Positions 51,140 to 59,634 of a stretch of DNA of 64,000 bases are shown one piece after another. Below the pieces are notes generated by a model. That model was not told where the DNA came from. It worked only from the letters and a program-made list of their open reading frames with translations, and did not search any database. The first letter of the stretch is position 1; each line of letters opens with the position of its first letter. Source of the stretch: an uncultured Oligoflexia bacterium (GTDB lineage Bacteria; Bdellovibrionota; Bacteriovoracia; Bacteriovoracales; Bacteriovoracaceae); contig CAKZJW010000018.1 of the NCBI GenBank assembly GCA_937120495.1, forward strand, positions 1 through 64,000, read 5' to 3'. Both the position numbers and the translations under genes were made by a program.

Positions 51140-52133
51140 CAAAGCTTCCATTCCAAATTTGGTTATGCTTTGACATATTAAAGAGATCAATAGAGCGCTT
51201 TAGATTATCTAGGTTTGTTTGAGAATTAATTTCCATAACTAAAGAAAATGATTTGTTCTCAAGGTTTTTATCGTAATTAACTTTTGCACCAATCTTTGTA
51301 AAAATAGAAAAATTTTGATCAAGAGCAAATTTCGCTTTAGTATTTATTGGGTTTATGAATTCTTCAATTCTATTTAATAGAATTGAAACTTTGGCTTTTT
51401 CTCTAATCTTTTCATTAATAATTTCGTGAGTATTTATTTTTTCTAAAATGAGCTCTTCTGTATATTCATATTTATTTACAGCAAGTGTTATGAGTTTTTC
51501 ATAGCGAGCTTTATTAGTAAAACTCATAGAGATTGGAGGCGTGTACTGATAGTTTGGTGTCTCAATATCTTCTAACTTTTGATAAAAAGAGAAGAGCTTC
51601 TCTGAAAAGGATAGAGCTTTATTTTTAATATCAAAGCAATCAGTTTTTCCAGCGTAATCTGATATTAGTTTATAAGATTCAAAAGGAATATTGGCTTGTT
51701 TTGCAGCAAAGCCCACGGCCCAAAGTTCTCGATCAACTATCTTTGCAAAAGAAGAGAGCTTATTTGCGAACTCTAGATTTAAAACTCTTTCGTGAGTTGA
51801 AATACAGTCAATAATTGAATTTGTTTTACTGGTGAAGCTTTTAAACTCAGGTTTATCTCCAAAAGAGTAACTGGTTCTTATTTGATAGATCTCATCAATT
51901 TCAAGCTTAGAATCAAGGGCTCCTGCGATACCAAAGTTTAGAATTTTATCAAACTTAAATTTCCCAAGGCAAAGTGATATTTTTGAAAGGGTATTATAGA
52001 TCCCCTCATCACTTATGAGGACAGCGATTTTCTCACCAAGGTAGAGCCCGTTAATCTCTGAGTGGGCCACAAGGTCTAGGTTCTTTGTAAATTCCTGTGC
52101 TTCACCGCGGTGAGCTAGATGTATTAGTTTCAT
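51132..52133 (-). CDS. Nucleoside phosphorylase/nucleosidase-like protein, extended
   Basis: 333 residues. The N-terminal about 190 residues resemble the MTA/SAH nucleosidase and nucleoside phosphorylase superfamily: ILNFGIAGALDSKL, DRELWAVGFAAKQANIPFESYKLISDYAG with the conserved Glu and SD motifs. The C-terminal 130 residues are unfamiliar. It overlaps the SPL-like gene, so a nucleoside lesion or modified base may link them (inference). The divergent aldo/keto reductase gene starts about 38 bases away. Confidence 0.6.
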   Translation of the reverse strand: MKLIHLAHRGEAQEFTKNLDLVAHSEINGLYLGEKIAVLISDEGIYNTLSKISLCLGKFKFDKILNFGIAGALDSKLEIDEIYQIRTSYSFGDKPEFKSFTSKTNSIIDCISTHERVLNLEFANKLSSFAKIVDRELWAVGFAAKQANIPFESYKLISDYAGKTDCFDIKNKALSFSEKLFSFYQKLEDIETPNYQYTPPISMSFTNKARYEKLITLAVNKYEYTEELILEKINTHEIINEKIREKAKVSILLNRIEEFINPINTKAKFALDQNFSIFTKIGAKVNYDKNLENKSFSLVMEINSQTNLDNLKRSIDLFNMSKHNQIWNGSFDV

Positions 52134-52170
52134 TCTTTTCAGTTTTTATCTTTAATGCTAAGAATTGGCC

Positions 52171-53100
52171 ATGCAATTTTCTAACTTCAAATCGATTAAA
52201 TTATCAAAAATTGGCTTTGGCTGCGCTTCTTTATCAGGTAGCGGCAAAGGCTATGGCTTTGGAGATATAAGTGACAGAGATGCATCTAAGCTTGTTCACG
52301 AAGCAATTGATCTTGGTATCAATCTTTTTGATAATGCTCCAATTTATGGTTTTGGAGAAGCGGAGAGGCGACTAGGACTAGCAATAGAGTCAAGAAGATC
52401 CGATGCTTTTATTGTTTCAAAATGCGGTGTGAATTGGCATGAGAATTCTCGAGTTAATATGACTAATGAGCCTGAGCTTTGTCTCTCTCAGCTTCACAAT
52501 AGCTTAAGAAGACTCAAGAGTGATTATATTGATCTATATATGGTTCACTGGCCAGATAAGCGGGTTGAGATAGAGAAGACTCTTGAAGTGCTCTTTCGGG
52601 CCAAAAAAGAGGGCAAGATTAGATTCATTGGTCTTTGTAATACAAATCCAGAGGATCTAGGTTCCGCTTTAAGTATGGGAGAGATTGATTGTCTCCAATC
52701 GGAGTTTAATCTTTTTAATAATGGATTCGATATAATAGACGAAACTATTAAAAACTCAAAAAAGGATAAACTTTATAAGATGGCGTGGGGGACTTTTGAC
52801 AAGGGGATTCTCACAGGTTCAGTAAAAACAGACTCCGTATTTGATAAAGAGGATTGTCGAAATCATGCTCCTTGGTGGAAAAAAAGTGATTGGAAAAAAA
52901 GAGTTATCAGGTTTGATAAAGCGCTTTCATATTTAAGGGAAAATAATATTGATCCTGCAAAGTTTTGTATGGCTTATAATCTCCAGTTTATGGACTCAAC
53001 TCTTTGTGGGTTTAAATCTAGTAAACATTTAGAAAGTGTTAAAGATATAAGCCTCGACCCAATACATTTTGAAAACGTTTTAAGGCTAGTGGATGTCTAA
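52171..53100 (+). CDS. Aldo/keto reductase
   Basis: About 309 residues. FGCASLSGSGKGYG and NLFDNAPIYGFGEAERRLG with the catalytic Asp/Tyr, SKCGVNW with Lys, DYIDLYMVHWPD with His, and IRFIGLCNTNPEDLG are the AKR landmarks. NAD(P)H-dependent reduction of an aldehyde or sugar is expected. A TTG at 52165 could be used, but ATG 52171 is the more natural start. Its 3' end overlaps the GT2 gene by 8 bases. Confidence 0.9.
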   Translation: MQFSNFKSIKLSKIGFGCASLSGSGKGYGFGDISDRDASKLVHEAIDLGINLFDNAPIYGFGEAERRLGLAIESRRSDAFIVSKCGVNWHENSRVNMTNEPELCLSQLHNSLRRLKSDYIDLYMVHWPDKRVEIEKTLEVLFRAKKEGKIRFIGLCNTNPEDLGSALSMGEIDCLQSEFNLFNNGFDIIDETIKNSKKDKLYKMAWGTFDKGILTGSVKTDSVFDKEDCRNHAPWWKKSDWKKRVIRFDKALSYLRENNIDPAKFCMAYNLQFMDSTLCGFKSSKHLESVKDISLDPIHFENVLRLVDV

Positions 53101-53911
53101 GGTCTCGGTAATCATTCCAACTTTTAATAGGTCTCATATTATTGAAAGGGCAATTCAAAGCGTAGTGGATCAAAATTATAAAAATATAGAACTGATTATT
53201 GTGGATGATGGTTCAGTAGATAATACAAAAGAGATTGTTTCAAAATATGACTGTATTTATATTAAAACTGAAAACCACGGTGTAAGCCATGCTCGAAACC
53301 AGGGTGTGGACAAGGCTTCTGGTGAGTGGATTGCTTTTTTAGATTCCGATGATCAATGGCTTCCTAAAAAATTAGAATCGCAACTAAGCTATTTAAATGA
53401 AAATCCAAACTGTGAATTTATTCATACCAATGAAATTTGGATAAGAAATGGTGTTCGAGTAAACCCAAATAAAAAATATAAAAAAGCCGGCGCAGATCAA
53501 TTTATACCTTCTTTAAAATTATGTGCCATCTCCCCATCCACTGTGCTTATGAGTAAAAAGCTATTTTTTAAACATGGCGGTTTTCGAGAAGATTATCCTT
53601 GTTGCGAGGATTATGACCTTTGGCTAAAAATTACAAGTGAAATAGAGGTTGGATATTTAGAAGAGTTTCATATTAATAAATTTGGAGGGCATGAAGATCA
53701 GCTCTCTCATAAATATAAAGCAATGGACTATTATAGAGTGAAATCTCTTTATTGGATTTTAAAAAACAAAAGTCTTAGTAATATTAAAAAAGAAGCGCTT
53801 CTCAAAGTGTTGAACAAAAAATGTGAAATTCTTATTAAGGGCTTTATAAAGCATAATAACCTAGAGCATCTAGATGAAGTGAAATCAATTCAAGTTGAGA
53901 TTAATATCTAG
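53093..53911 (+). CDS. Family-2 glycosyltransferase
   Basis: 272 residues: SVIIPTFNRSHIIERAIQS, IVDDGSVDNT, and AFLDSDDQWLP (DXD) followed by LCAISPSTVLMSKKLF and CEDYDLWLKI, typical of GT2 enzymes for surface glycans. No membrane helix. Sits in an operon with an aldo/keto reductase, away from the main glycan region. Converges with the 5'-nucleotidase gene with a 4-base overlap. Confidence 0.9.
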   Translation: MSKVSVIIPTFNRSHIIERAIQSVVDQNYKNIELIIVDDGSVDNTKEIVSKYDCIYIKTENHGVSHARNQGVDKASGEWIAFLDSDDQWLPKKLESQLSYLNENPNCEFIHTNEIWIRNGVRVNPNKKYKKAGADQFIPSLKLCAISPSTVLMSKKLFFKHGGFREDYPCCEDYDLWLKITSEIEVGYLEEFHINKFGGHEDQLSHKYKAMDYYRVKSLYWILKNKSLSNIKKEALLKVLNKKCEILIKGFIKHNNLEHLDEVKSIQVEINI

Positions 53912-55272
53912 TGCTCGTGAGAGAGTCTTCTTTTTCCAGGTCTAAAGTACATTCTAGGACTAACAGAATTAAAGTCAGAAATCTTTGTCATATAAATACA
54001 AGCGTATCTTTCAACTTGCTCGGCAAAGAAGCTAGGTTCCGCGCCAGCTCTCATGATCTCTCCCCAGTACGGGTTAAAATGTGACTCATAACTTTTTATA
54101 TGCTTACCAAGATTCTTATCGATTTTTTCAATCTCATCAAACTTTGCGTGAAGAGTATCTTTTTCAACGCTTTGTCCGTGCTCATGCTCTTTTGCATAAA
54201 GTTCATCAATTTCTTTTTCCAGCTGAACTTTTTGATCCATAAGATTGTCAATTTCAACACTAATGCTTTTTGTGCTTTTATAAGCCGTGACTTCTTTATC
54301 TAGCTCTTCAATTACAAGTGCAGTTCTCCACGCACAGGCTTTTTTAAGCTTTAAGATATCACCATAGATATGATCACCTAAATAGAGAATTTCACTCTCT
54401 TCAACGCCCATGTCTTTTTGTAGTTTTACTCCATAACCACCTTGGTATACACCAGGAACTAATTTTTTGTCATGGTTACTCATAAGACCAGTTTCAGTAT
54501 CGACTGATAGGAATGAGAGTTTGTCTGTAAAAAATCTTGGCTTAGAAGATAGGGTTACCGTTATTTCGAAAAGATCACTCCAAGTTTCACCTTCTAGAAA
54601 TGGATTTATACAATAGTCTAGTAGCGCTTTAGTGTAGGCATAACCTGAGTTTGTAACAATCCAAAGTTTCTTCCCATATTTTCTAAAACGCTTAAGAGCG
54701 TCTACAACCTCTTTCTCTTTTATAACATAAGTTTCAAGGTTTGCTTTTACTTCTTCTTTAATCGTCCCATCTCTATGCGCGATATCAACACAATTTAATA
54801 CGTCATTGGCCATCTCGGCGTATTGAGGCAGCTCAAGATTAGGGTTTTTATCTTTTAGATCAACAAGCTGAGCGTAGATTATTACAAAGGCTATACTGAA
54901 AGCTGTATCTACACTTAAGAATCTATCTTCTCTTAAATCAATATTTTCTGATCCATAAAGTTTAAGCTGTTCTTTATAAGAAAGCGGCTTTGACCCATGA
55001 AAAGAATTTTTAATCTTACTGTATAAAGATACTTTTAAAGTGTTTCCATGATCTTTATCTATTACAAGTCCACGAATGGCTTTATCAAAATCAAATTTAA
55101 ACTTTTTAATTTCCTCAGGGTAATTGTGATCTTTTAAAAGTTTATCTATTGTTATATTAAAAACCAATTGCTCAAACTTGTCAGTATTGTATCTTACTAG
55201 TGTGTGATCCATATCAAAACCTATGACTTTGATATGCTTCATATTTAAAACTCTATTTACATAAATTGACAT
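53908..55272 (-). CDS. HAD-superfamily 5'-nucleotidase (cytosolic purine type)
   Basis: 454 residues with the HAD-IG 5'-nucleotidase pattern: KVIGFDMDHTLVRYNT near residues 15-30 (Asp20, Asp22), IVTNSGYAYTKALLDYC, LYLGDHIYGDILKLKK, and a coiled-coil region (about 345-400). Dephosphorylates IMP/GMP-type nucleotides (family knowledge). The start at 55272 is supported by AAGGA 6 bases upstream. Confidence 0.88.
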   Translation of the reverse strand: MSIYVNRVLNMKHIKVIGFDMDHTLVRYNTDKFEQLVFNITIDKLLKDHNYPEEIKKFKFDFDKAIRGLVIDKDHGNTLKVSLYSKIKNSFHGSKPLSYKEQLKLYGSENIDLREDRFLSVDTAFSIAFVIIYAQLVDLKDKNPNLELPQYAEMANDVLNCVDIAHRDGTIKEEVKANLETYVIKEKEVVDALKRFRKYGKKLWIVTNSGYAYTKALLDYCINPFLEGETWSDLFEITVTLSSKPRFFTDKLSFLSVDTETGLMSNHDKKLVPGVYQGGYGVKLQKDMGVEESEILYLGDHIYGDILKLKKACAWRTALVIEELDKEVTAYKSTKSISVEIDNLMDQKVQLEKEIDELYAKEHEHGQSVEKDTLHAKFDEIEKIDKNLGKHIKSYESHFNPYWGEIMRAGAEPSFFAEQVERYACIYMTKISDFNSVSPRMYFRPGKRRLSHEH

Positions 55273-55288
55273 TTATTTCCTTATTTAA

Positions 55289-55645
55289 TTAGCCCTCTAG
55301 GCTTTCTTTTGTTTCTTCCACAAGTTTATCAAGACTTTTTGTGTCTTCAGATTCATCGACAAGATAAATTTTAGCGTGAAAGCCCATTTGTACTGGAAAA
55401 AATGTATTAAAAGGAACCTTTGCTTTTGGTTCTAACTTTTCTTCGTTAATGAATGACCCATTAGTGGCACCAAGATCGACGATAAGATACTCACCATTAT
55501 TTGAATGAATTTCTAAGTGATTTCTAGAGACACCCTCTGCAGTAACTGAGATATCATTAGATGCCCCACGCCCAACTGTAACTTTTTTGTTGTCACTAAA
55601 TTGATAATAATAGTCTTTCTGTCCGTCGTTTACTTTTAAATACAT
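55289..55645 (-). CDS. FHA-domain protein
   Basis: 118 residues, almost wholly one forkhead-associated domain: KKVTVGRGASNDISVTAEGVSRNHLEIHS with Arg and SRNH for phosphothreonine, and DLGATNGSFINEEKL. The end has an acidic tail. It is closely similar to the FHA domain at 58318 (both have an FNTFFP segment after KLEPKA or RLKPKA), so they are paralogues. Binding of phosphothreonine on a partner is expected. It is downstream of the 5'-nucleotidase start in opposite order: this gene is upstream and may be co-transcribed with it. Confidence 0.88.
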   Translation of the reverse strand: MYLKVNDGQKDYYYQFSDNKKVTVGRGASNDISVTAEGVSRNHLEIHSNNGEYLIVDLGATNGSFINEEKLEPKAKVPFNTFFPVQMGFHAKIYLVDESEDTKSLDKLVEETKESLEG

Positions 55646-55696
55646 TTATATTTACCTTTATTTATCTTTATTTATAAAAATGAATGCCTATTTTAA

Positions 55697-56131
55697 CTAA
55701 ATCTTAGAAAAATCACAAATGATAGGATTTACCATGCTTAGATAATCATTCATTTTAAGCTTAACTCTAAAGTCGAGTCGTGCAAGATTAAATACAATAA
55801 ATTCATTAATAAGTAACGACTCATCTAGATAGTGGTCTATATCAATAAAAGGTCGAGTAAACGGGGGGAGAGCTCCACTAACAACTTGTGCAACATCCCA
55901 AAGCTCTTCTTTTGTAGCAAATCTAAGCTTTGAAGAACCAAGTATCTTTCTTATCTTCTTATTATCAACTTCTTTTTGATTACTGATAGTGAACAAGTTG
56001 AAGGAAGTTTTACCTTTAAATAGAATCGATTTGCCACCAAATGCAGTGGGAGTTGGTTCTACTTGTTCGAAATATACATTCTGATTTTCAAAGTAGGAGA
56101 GTAATTCATTATGGTAATTACTTGTTTTCAT
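55697..56131 (-). CDS. YbaK/ProX-like aminoacyl-tRNA deacylase domain protein
   Basis: 144 residues with KLRFATKEELWDVAQVVSGALPPFTRP, in which the SGALPPF loop matches the YbaK/EbsC and ProXp editing domains, and the IKKILGSSKLR-like helix before it. A role in deacylating mischarged tRNA is the usual function of the family. The gene is divergent from the fibre gene; the promoter of the latter lies 20 bases from its ATG. Confidence 0.8.
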   Translation of the reverse strand: MKTSNYHNELLSYFENQNVYFEQVEPTPTAFGGKSILFKGKTSFNLFTISNQKEVDNKKIRKILGSSKLRFATKEELWDVAQVVSGALPPFTRPFIDIDHYLDESLLINEFIVFNLARLDFRVKLKMNDYLSMVNPIICDFSKI

Positions 56132-56151
56132 TAGTTTATTAAATCATTGCT

Positions 56152-56178
56152 TAAAGAATCTGTCATACAAGCCGATAA
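56152..56178 (+). promoter_or_regulatory. Strong sigma-28 (FliA) promoter upstream of the fibre gene
   Basis: TAAAGAAT (56152-56159), 11 bases, and a perfect GCCGATAA (56171-56178) match the sigma-28 consensus TAAAGTTT-N11-GCCGATAA at 14 of 16 positions with the correct spacing. The leader to the ATG at 56335 would be about 150 bases and contains two inverted repeats. FliA-dependent transcription links the fibre gene to motility or attack-phase programmes. Confidence 0.85.
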
Positions 56179-56218
56179 ATCTTTGAAATAACTATATTGC
56201 CAACTTTTTATGTGGTGA

Positions 56219-56263
56219 GCACTAAGCGTTAAGTGAGAATTAAGCTAGTTAGAGAGTAACTAG
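56219..56263. promoter_or_regulatory. Two inverted repeats in the fibre-gene leader
   Basis: CACT...AGTG (56219-56234, imperfect palindrome around AAGCGTTA) is followed by a perfect 7-base inverted repeat CTAGTTA-GAGAG-TAACTAG (56245-56263). They lie in the long leader between the sigma-28 promoter and the ATG at 56335. They could be operators or RNA hairpins. Confidence 0.4.
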
Positions 56264-56334
56264 TGTTAGAATTTCTTATATTTTGTGTTTTGGCTTACAA
56301 TTATTAAAAAGAATATTAATTTGAGGAACTTCTT

Positions 56335-58239
56335 ATGAAGAATTTTAAAAAGATTTTAAGCAACCAATCAGGTATCTCTCTAATTGAGATTACAATGGCC
56401 GCAGCAATGTCGGTAATTATCTCTTTAGGTGTTATGAAAACAAATGAGACCGGACAAAAAGGTATGACCAAGGTTGCAACTGACCTCGATTTAAGAATGT
56501 GGCAACAGCAAGTACTTTTTCCAAGATTAGCGGATAGTGATAATTGTCTCGCTACTTTTAATCCATCAGGAACAGGAAATCCAAACTCTGTAGATACAAG
56601 TCTTACACAGCTAAGAACTGTTTCAACTGTCTTTGCAACTGTTAATCAGTCAATAAGTACAGGTGGAACTGATAGTTGGACTTTGAAATCAATTAGAAGA
56701 GCTGCCTTTGAAAGCGATGGTTCCTCAGGTGGAAACAAAGGTATATGTAAGGTTACATTAACAGTTGAAAGAAATAATAAAAAAAGTTTTGGTCCAAGTA
56801 CAAGAGATATAAGTTTTCCGTTAATCTGTGTTAGAGCAGGAGGACCTCCTGCTAATCAGTGGTCAAGTTGTTCGACTCAAGGAAGTGGTGGTGATTCATT
56901 ATGGACAAAGCACCTTGATACAGAAGGAAATTATATTCACTCAGGTGGAGAATCTGTACGAGTTGGATTAGGTAATGATGCAGTTGATATTGCAGCTCCA
57001 TTTGAGGTTAGGCTTGCTAATGGGTTTGACTTTCCAGCTGGAACTACAGGGGTGCAAACATCAATGCTTATTCCTGCTGCCAATAATGCTCTTCAATTAG
57101 GGGCAAATTCAGCGATTTATGAAGATGCTTCCGGTTGTACTAATATTGTTAATGCTGCTTCTGGGGATCTAAATCCAGGGTTGAGGCACTGTACTTCAGC
57201 GACTGCAAATAATATTAATATTGGTAGTGAAGGCGGTGGAGTTGGAGTTAATAATAACCACTCAATGCTTTTAGGTTCAAGTGACTCTGTTATTAAGACA
57301 AACTTCTCAGTAATTCTTGGTGGATCAAATTCATTAGTTGAAGGGATTAACTCGTTTACCAGAGGAGCAGAAAATAAAATTAAAGGTAGTTTTGTAAATG
57401 CGATGGGTAAAGAATTATACGTTGATGGTAATTACGCCACAGCCCTTGGTTCAAACAGTATTGTAAAAGGTGACTCAGCTGTTGCTATCGGTAATGATAC
57501 CAGAGGTAACGGTCATTACTCAGTAGCAATTGGTCAAGGAGCTCACGCTACTCATAACCATTCAATGGTTCTTGGTTCAGGTAGAGTTACAGAAGATTCA
57601 CATACTCACCAATTTGTAGCGAACTTTAGAAATGGATATAAATTTATAACAACAAGAGGTGGAAATATTACGAATTGGCCACCTGCAACTTCAGGGCAAA
57701 GAACTCAGGCTGCAACTAGTGGTGTATTTATTTCACCAACTGGTAGTGTAGGTATCGGATATGAAGTGCCTTCGTACAAATTACATGTTAATGGTACGGT
57801 TGCTGGTACAGCAGACTTTGTTAACACTTCTGATAGAAGATTTAAAAAGAACTTTACTCCAATCTCTGAGGATGAAGTAAGTGCACTAGAGAAGATACTT
57901 AAAGTTAATGGCTTATACTTTGAGTGGAGACATGATGAGTTCCCTGGCTACAAGTTTAATAAAGGTCAAGATATGGGGGTTATTGCTCAAGAGGTTGAGA
58001 AAGTATTCCCTGAAGCAGTAAAAAGGGATTCAAAAGGTTATAGATCGGTAGCTTACGCTAAATTAGTTGCACCTATCATAGAAGCAATTAAAGATCTATT
58101 TGGAATGGTTTCTGAAAACTCTGAAGAAATCGATACTCTAAATAAGAAAGTTGATCAACTAGAGCAAGAAAACAGAGAAATGAAAGAAGCTCTTTGTGAA
58201 ATCAATCCAAAAGCTAGTTTTTGTAATCAGAAAAAATAA
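56335..58239 (+). CDS. Prepilin-leader, YadA-like head and S74 chaperone fibre protein
   Basis: 634 residues in four parts. Residues 1-33 are a type IV prepilin leader: cleavage after Gly13 before ISLIE, Glu at +5 (E18), then a hydrophobic helix. Residues about 40-300 are a pilin-like or unknown globular region. About 305-410 has YadA-head-like repeats with AxALGxNSxVKGDSAVAIGN-type turns (TALGSNSIVKGD, AVAIGNDTRG, SVAIGQGAHA, SMVLGSG). From about 495, SDRRFKKNF (Ser499/Asp500) opens a peptidase S74 chaperone domain, followed by a coiled coil to the C terminus. A trimeric, self-cleaving fibre is implied. Long GAGG precedes the ATG. Confidence 0.85.
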   Translation: MKNFKKILSNQSGISLIEITMAAAMSVIISLGVMKTNETGQKGMTKVATDLDLRMWQQQVLFPRLADSDNCLATFNPSGTGNPNSVDTSLTQLRTVSTVFATVNQSISTGGTDSWTLKSIRRAAFESDGSSGGNKGICKVTLTVERNNKKSFGPSTRDISFPLICVRAGGPPANQWSSCSTQGSGGDSLWTKHLDTEGNYIHSGGESVRVGLGNDAVDIAAPFEVRLANGFDFPAGTTGVQTSMLIPAANNALQLGANSAIYEDASGCTNIVNAASGDLNPGLRHCTSATANNINIGSEGGGVGVNNNHSMLLGSSDSVIKTNFSVILGGSNSLVEGINSFTRGAENKIKGSFVNAMGKELYVDGNYATALGSNSIVKGDSAVAIGNDTRGNGHYSVAIGQGAHATHNHSMVLGSGRVTEDSHTHQFVANFRNGYKFITTRGGNITNWPPATSGQRTQAATSGVFISPTGSVGIGYEVPSYKLHVNGTVAGTADFVNTSDRRFKKNFTPISEDEVSALEKILKVNGLYFEWRHDEFPGYKFNKGQDMGVIAQEVEKVFPEAVKRDSKGYRSVAYAKLVAPIIEAIKDLFGMVSENSEEIDTLNKKVDQLEQENREMKEALCEINPKASFCNQKK

Positions 58240-58244
58240 TTATA

Positions 58245-58278
58245 AAAGGCAGTAGGAAATAAAAGCCCGACTGCCTTT
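58245..58278 (+). terminator. Probable terminator after the fibre gene
   Basis: AAAGGCAGT (58245-58253) and ACTGCCTTT (58270-58278) pair over nine bases around a 16-base loop, with TTT followed by ATTTATT; the U-run is short, so termination may be imperfect. Confidence 0.7.
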
Positions 58279-58283
58279 ATTTA

Positions 58284-58311
58284 TTGATTAGAATCTAATT
58301 CGTATTATAAT
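58284..58311 (+). promoter_or_regulatory. Sigma-70 promoter for the FHA gene, giving a leaderless transcript
   Basis: TTGATT (58284-58289), 16-base spacer, and perfect TATAAT (58306-58311). The ATG begins at 58318, six bases after the -10 box, so transcription would start at or beside the A of the ATG; no Shine-Dalgarno sequence exists in TATAATAAATCC. Confidence 0.65.
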
Positions 58312-58317
58312 AAATCC

Positions 58318-59634
58318 ATGTACTTAAAACTTGAAATTGATGGTATCGAATCACTTCATCCCTTTGAAGGAATGAAGACTGTTACTGTTGGAAAATCAGA
58401 GCAATGTGATCTGATTATAGATCATCCAAGTATCTCAAGAATTCATGCGAAAGTGATCAGTAAAGGTGGAGAGTTATACTATGTTGATATGGACTCCAAA
58501 GAGGGCTCATTTTTAAATGAAGAGAGACTAAAGCCAAAAGCTGGTAATCCCTTTAATACATTTTTTCCTATAAGACTTGGAACTAATGTTTTTTTGTATC
58601 TCCTTGATGAAGAAATTCCTGTTGAAGATGAAGATGAAAGCGAAGTTGAAGAAATCGAGCAGGTAGCCAAACAAGAAGATGCTACCGAGCCTGAAAAAGT
58701 TAAGTATAAACCAAATATCTATGTTCCTGATTCAGCTGGAACTATTACTGAAGATGCTTCAAAGGTATTGAGCCATGAAGCCTTAACCGACAAAGAAGAT
58801 AGAAGAAAGAAAAGAAACTCCAGAAGACCTATCAAAAAAGAAAAAAAAGCAGATAGAACGCAACAGATGTTAATTGGACTTCTTGTTTTAATTGTAGCTT
58901 CATTTTTTTATTATAAAAGGTACACCAAGGAGCAAGACGAAATCTTACAAGCAAAACTTAAAAGAGAGAAGCTTCTTAAAAAAGAACAACTGGAACAAAG
59001 AAAAATTGAAAATAAAAATAAATTAACAAAAGAAAAATTAGCATCAAATAATATTCATAATAAAGAAATAGAAAAAATTAAATATTCAATTTTGGCAGAT
59101 AAATGTTTAATTGATAGTGAAATTGCTTTATGTGAAGGCTTTAAAAAATTCAAATCAAGAGGACTTCTTGAAGGATACACGAAATCACTGGAAACTGTTA
59201 CGTTAGTCATAGACGTTGCATCAAGCTTTAGGTTTTTAGAAAACATGTCTTCAACTTACACAGAGAAAGAAAAAGAAAAAGTTCTTGAGTTAGCAAAATC
59301 AGAAATGGGAGCTAGATTTCACGCAGGGTTCTTTATAAATAAAATGAAGTATAAAGTTAAGAAAATGTCAGAGATAACGAATAAGGAACGCTATATAAGT
59401 TTCTTAGACTTCTTTATGTCTGGTGGAGTTGAAGCTTTAAAAAAATCTAAAGGAATTGAAACAGTTATTCTGTTAGGTGTTGATGATCTGAAGTATCAAA
59501 GTCATATAAAACTTGATGTAAATAAAATAAAAAAATTAAAAGCAGAAGATTTAAGCTTTACTGTTAAAGCATTCTTCAATAGCTCTATGACTTCTAGTTT
59601 AGAAAAAACTATAAAGTCTTTAGAAATTCAATAA
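58318..59634 (+). CDS. FHA-domain membrane protein with coiled coil
   Basis: 438 residues: an FHA domain (about 1-100; VTVGKSEQCDLIIDHPSISRIHAKVIS with GSFLNEERL), an acidic then basic linker (about 104-180), a membrane helix at 182-199, a charged coiled coil (about 200-260), and a C-terminal domain of about 180 residues of unknown fold. The FHA domain faces the cytoplasm if the C terminus is periplasmic. The related single-domain FHA protein is on the other side of the fibre gene. The 3' end overlaps the cytochrome gene by 26 bases. Confidence 0.85.
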   Translation: MYLKLEIDGIESLHPFEGMKTVTVGKSEQCDLIIDHPSISRIHAKVISKGGELYYVDMDSKEGSFLNEERLKPKAGNPFNTFFPIRLGTNVFLYLLDEEIPVEDEDESEVEEIEQVAKQEDATEPEKVKYKPNIYVPDSAGTITEDASKVLSHEALTDKEDRRKKRNSRRPIKKEKKADRTQQMLIGLLVLIVASFFYYKRYTKEQDEILQAKLKREKLLKKEQLEQRKIENKNKLTKEKLASNNIHNKEIEKIKYSILADKCLIDSEIALCEGFKKFKSRGLLEGYTKSLETVTLVIDVASSFRFLENMSSTYTEKEKEKVLELAKSEMGARFHAGFFINKMKYKVKKMSEITNKERYISFLDFFMSGGVEALKKSKGIETVILLGVDDLKYQSHIKLDVNKIKKLKAEDLSFTVKAFFNSSMTSSLEKTIKSLEIQ

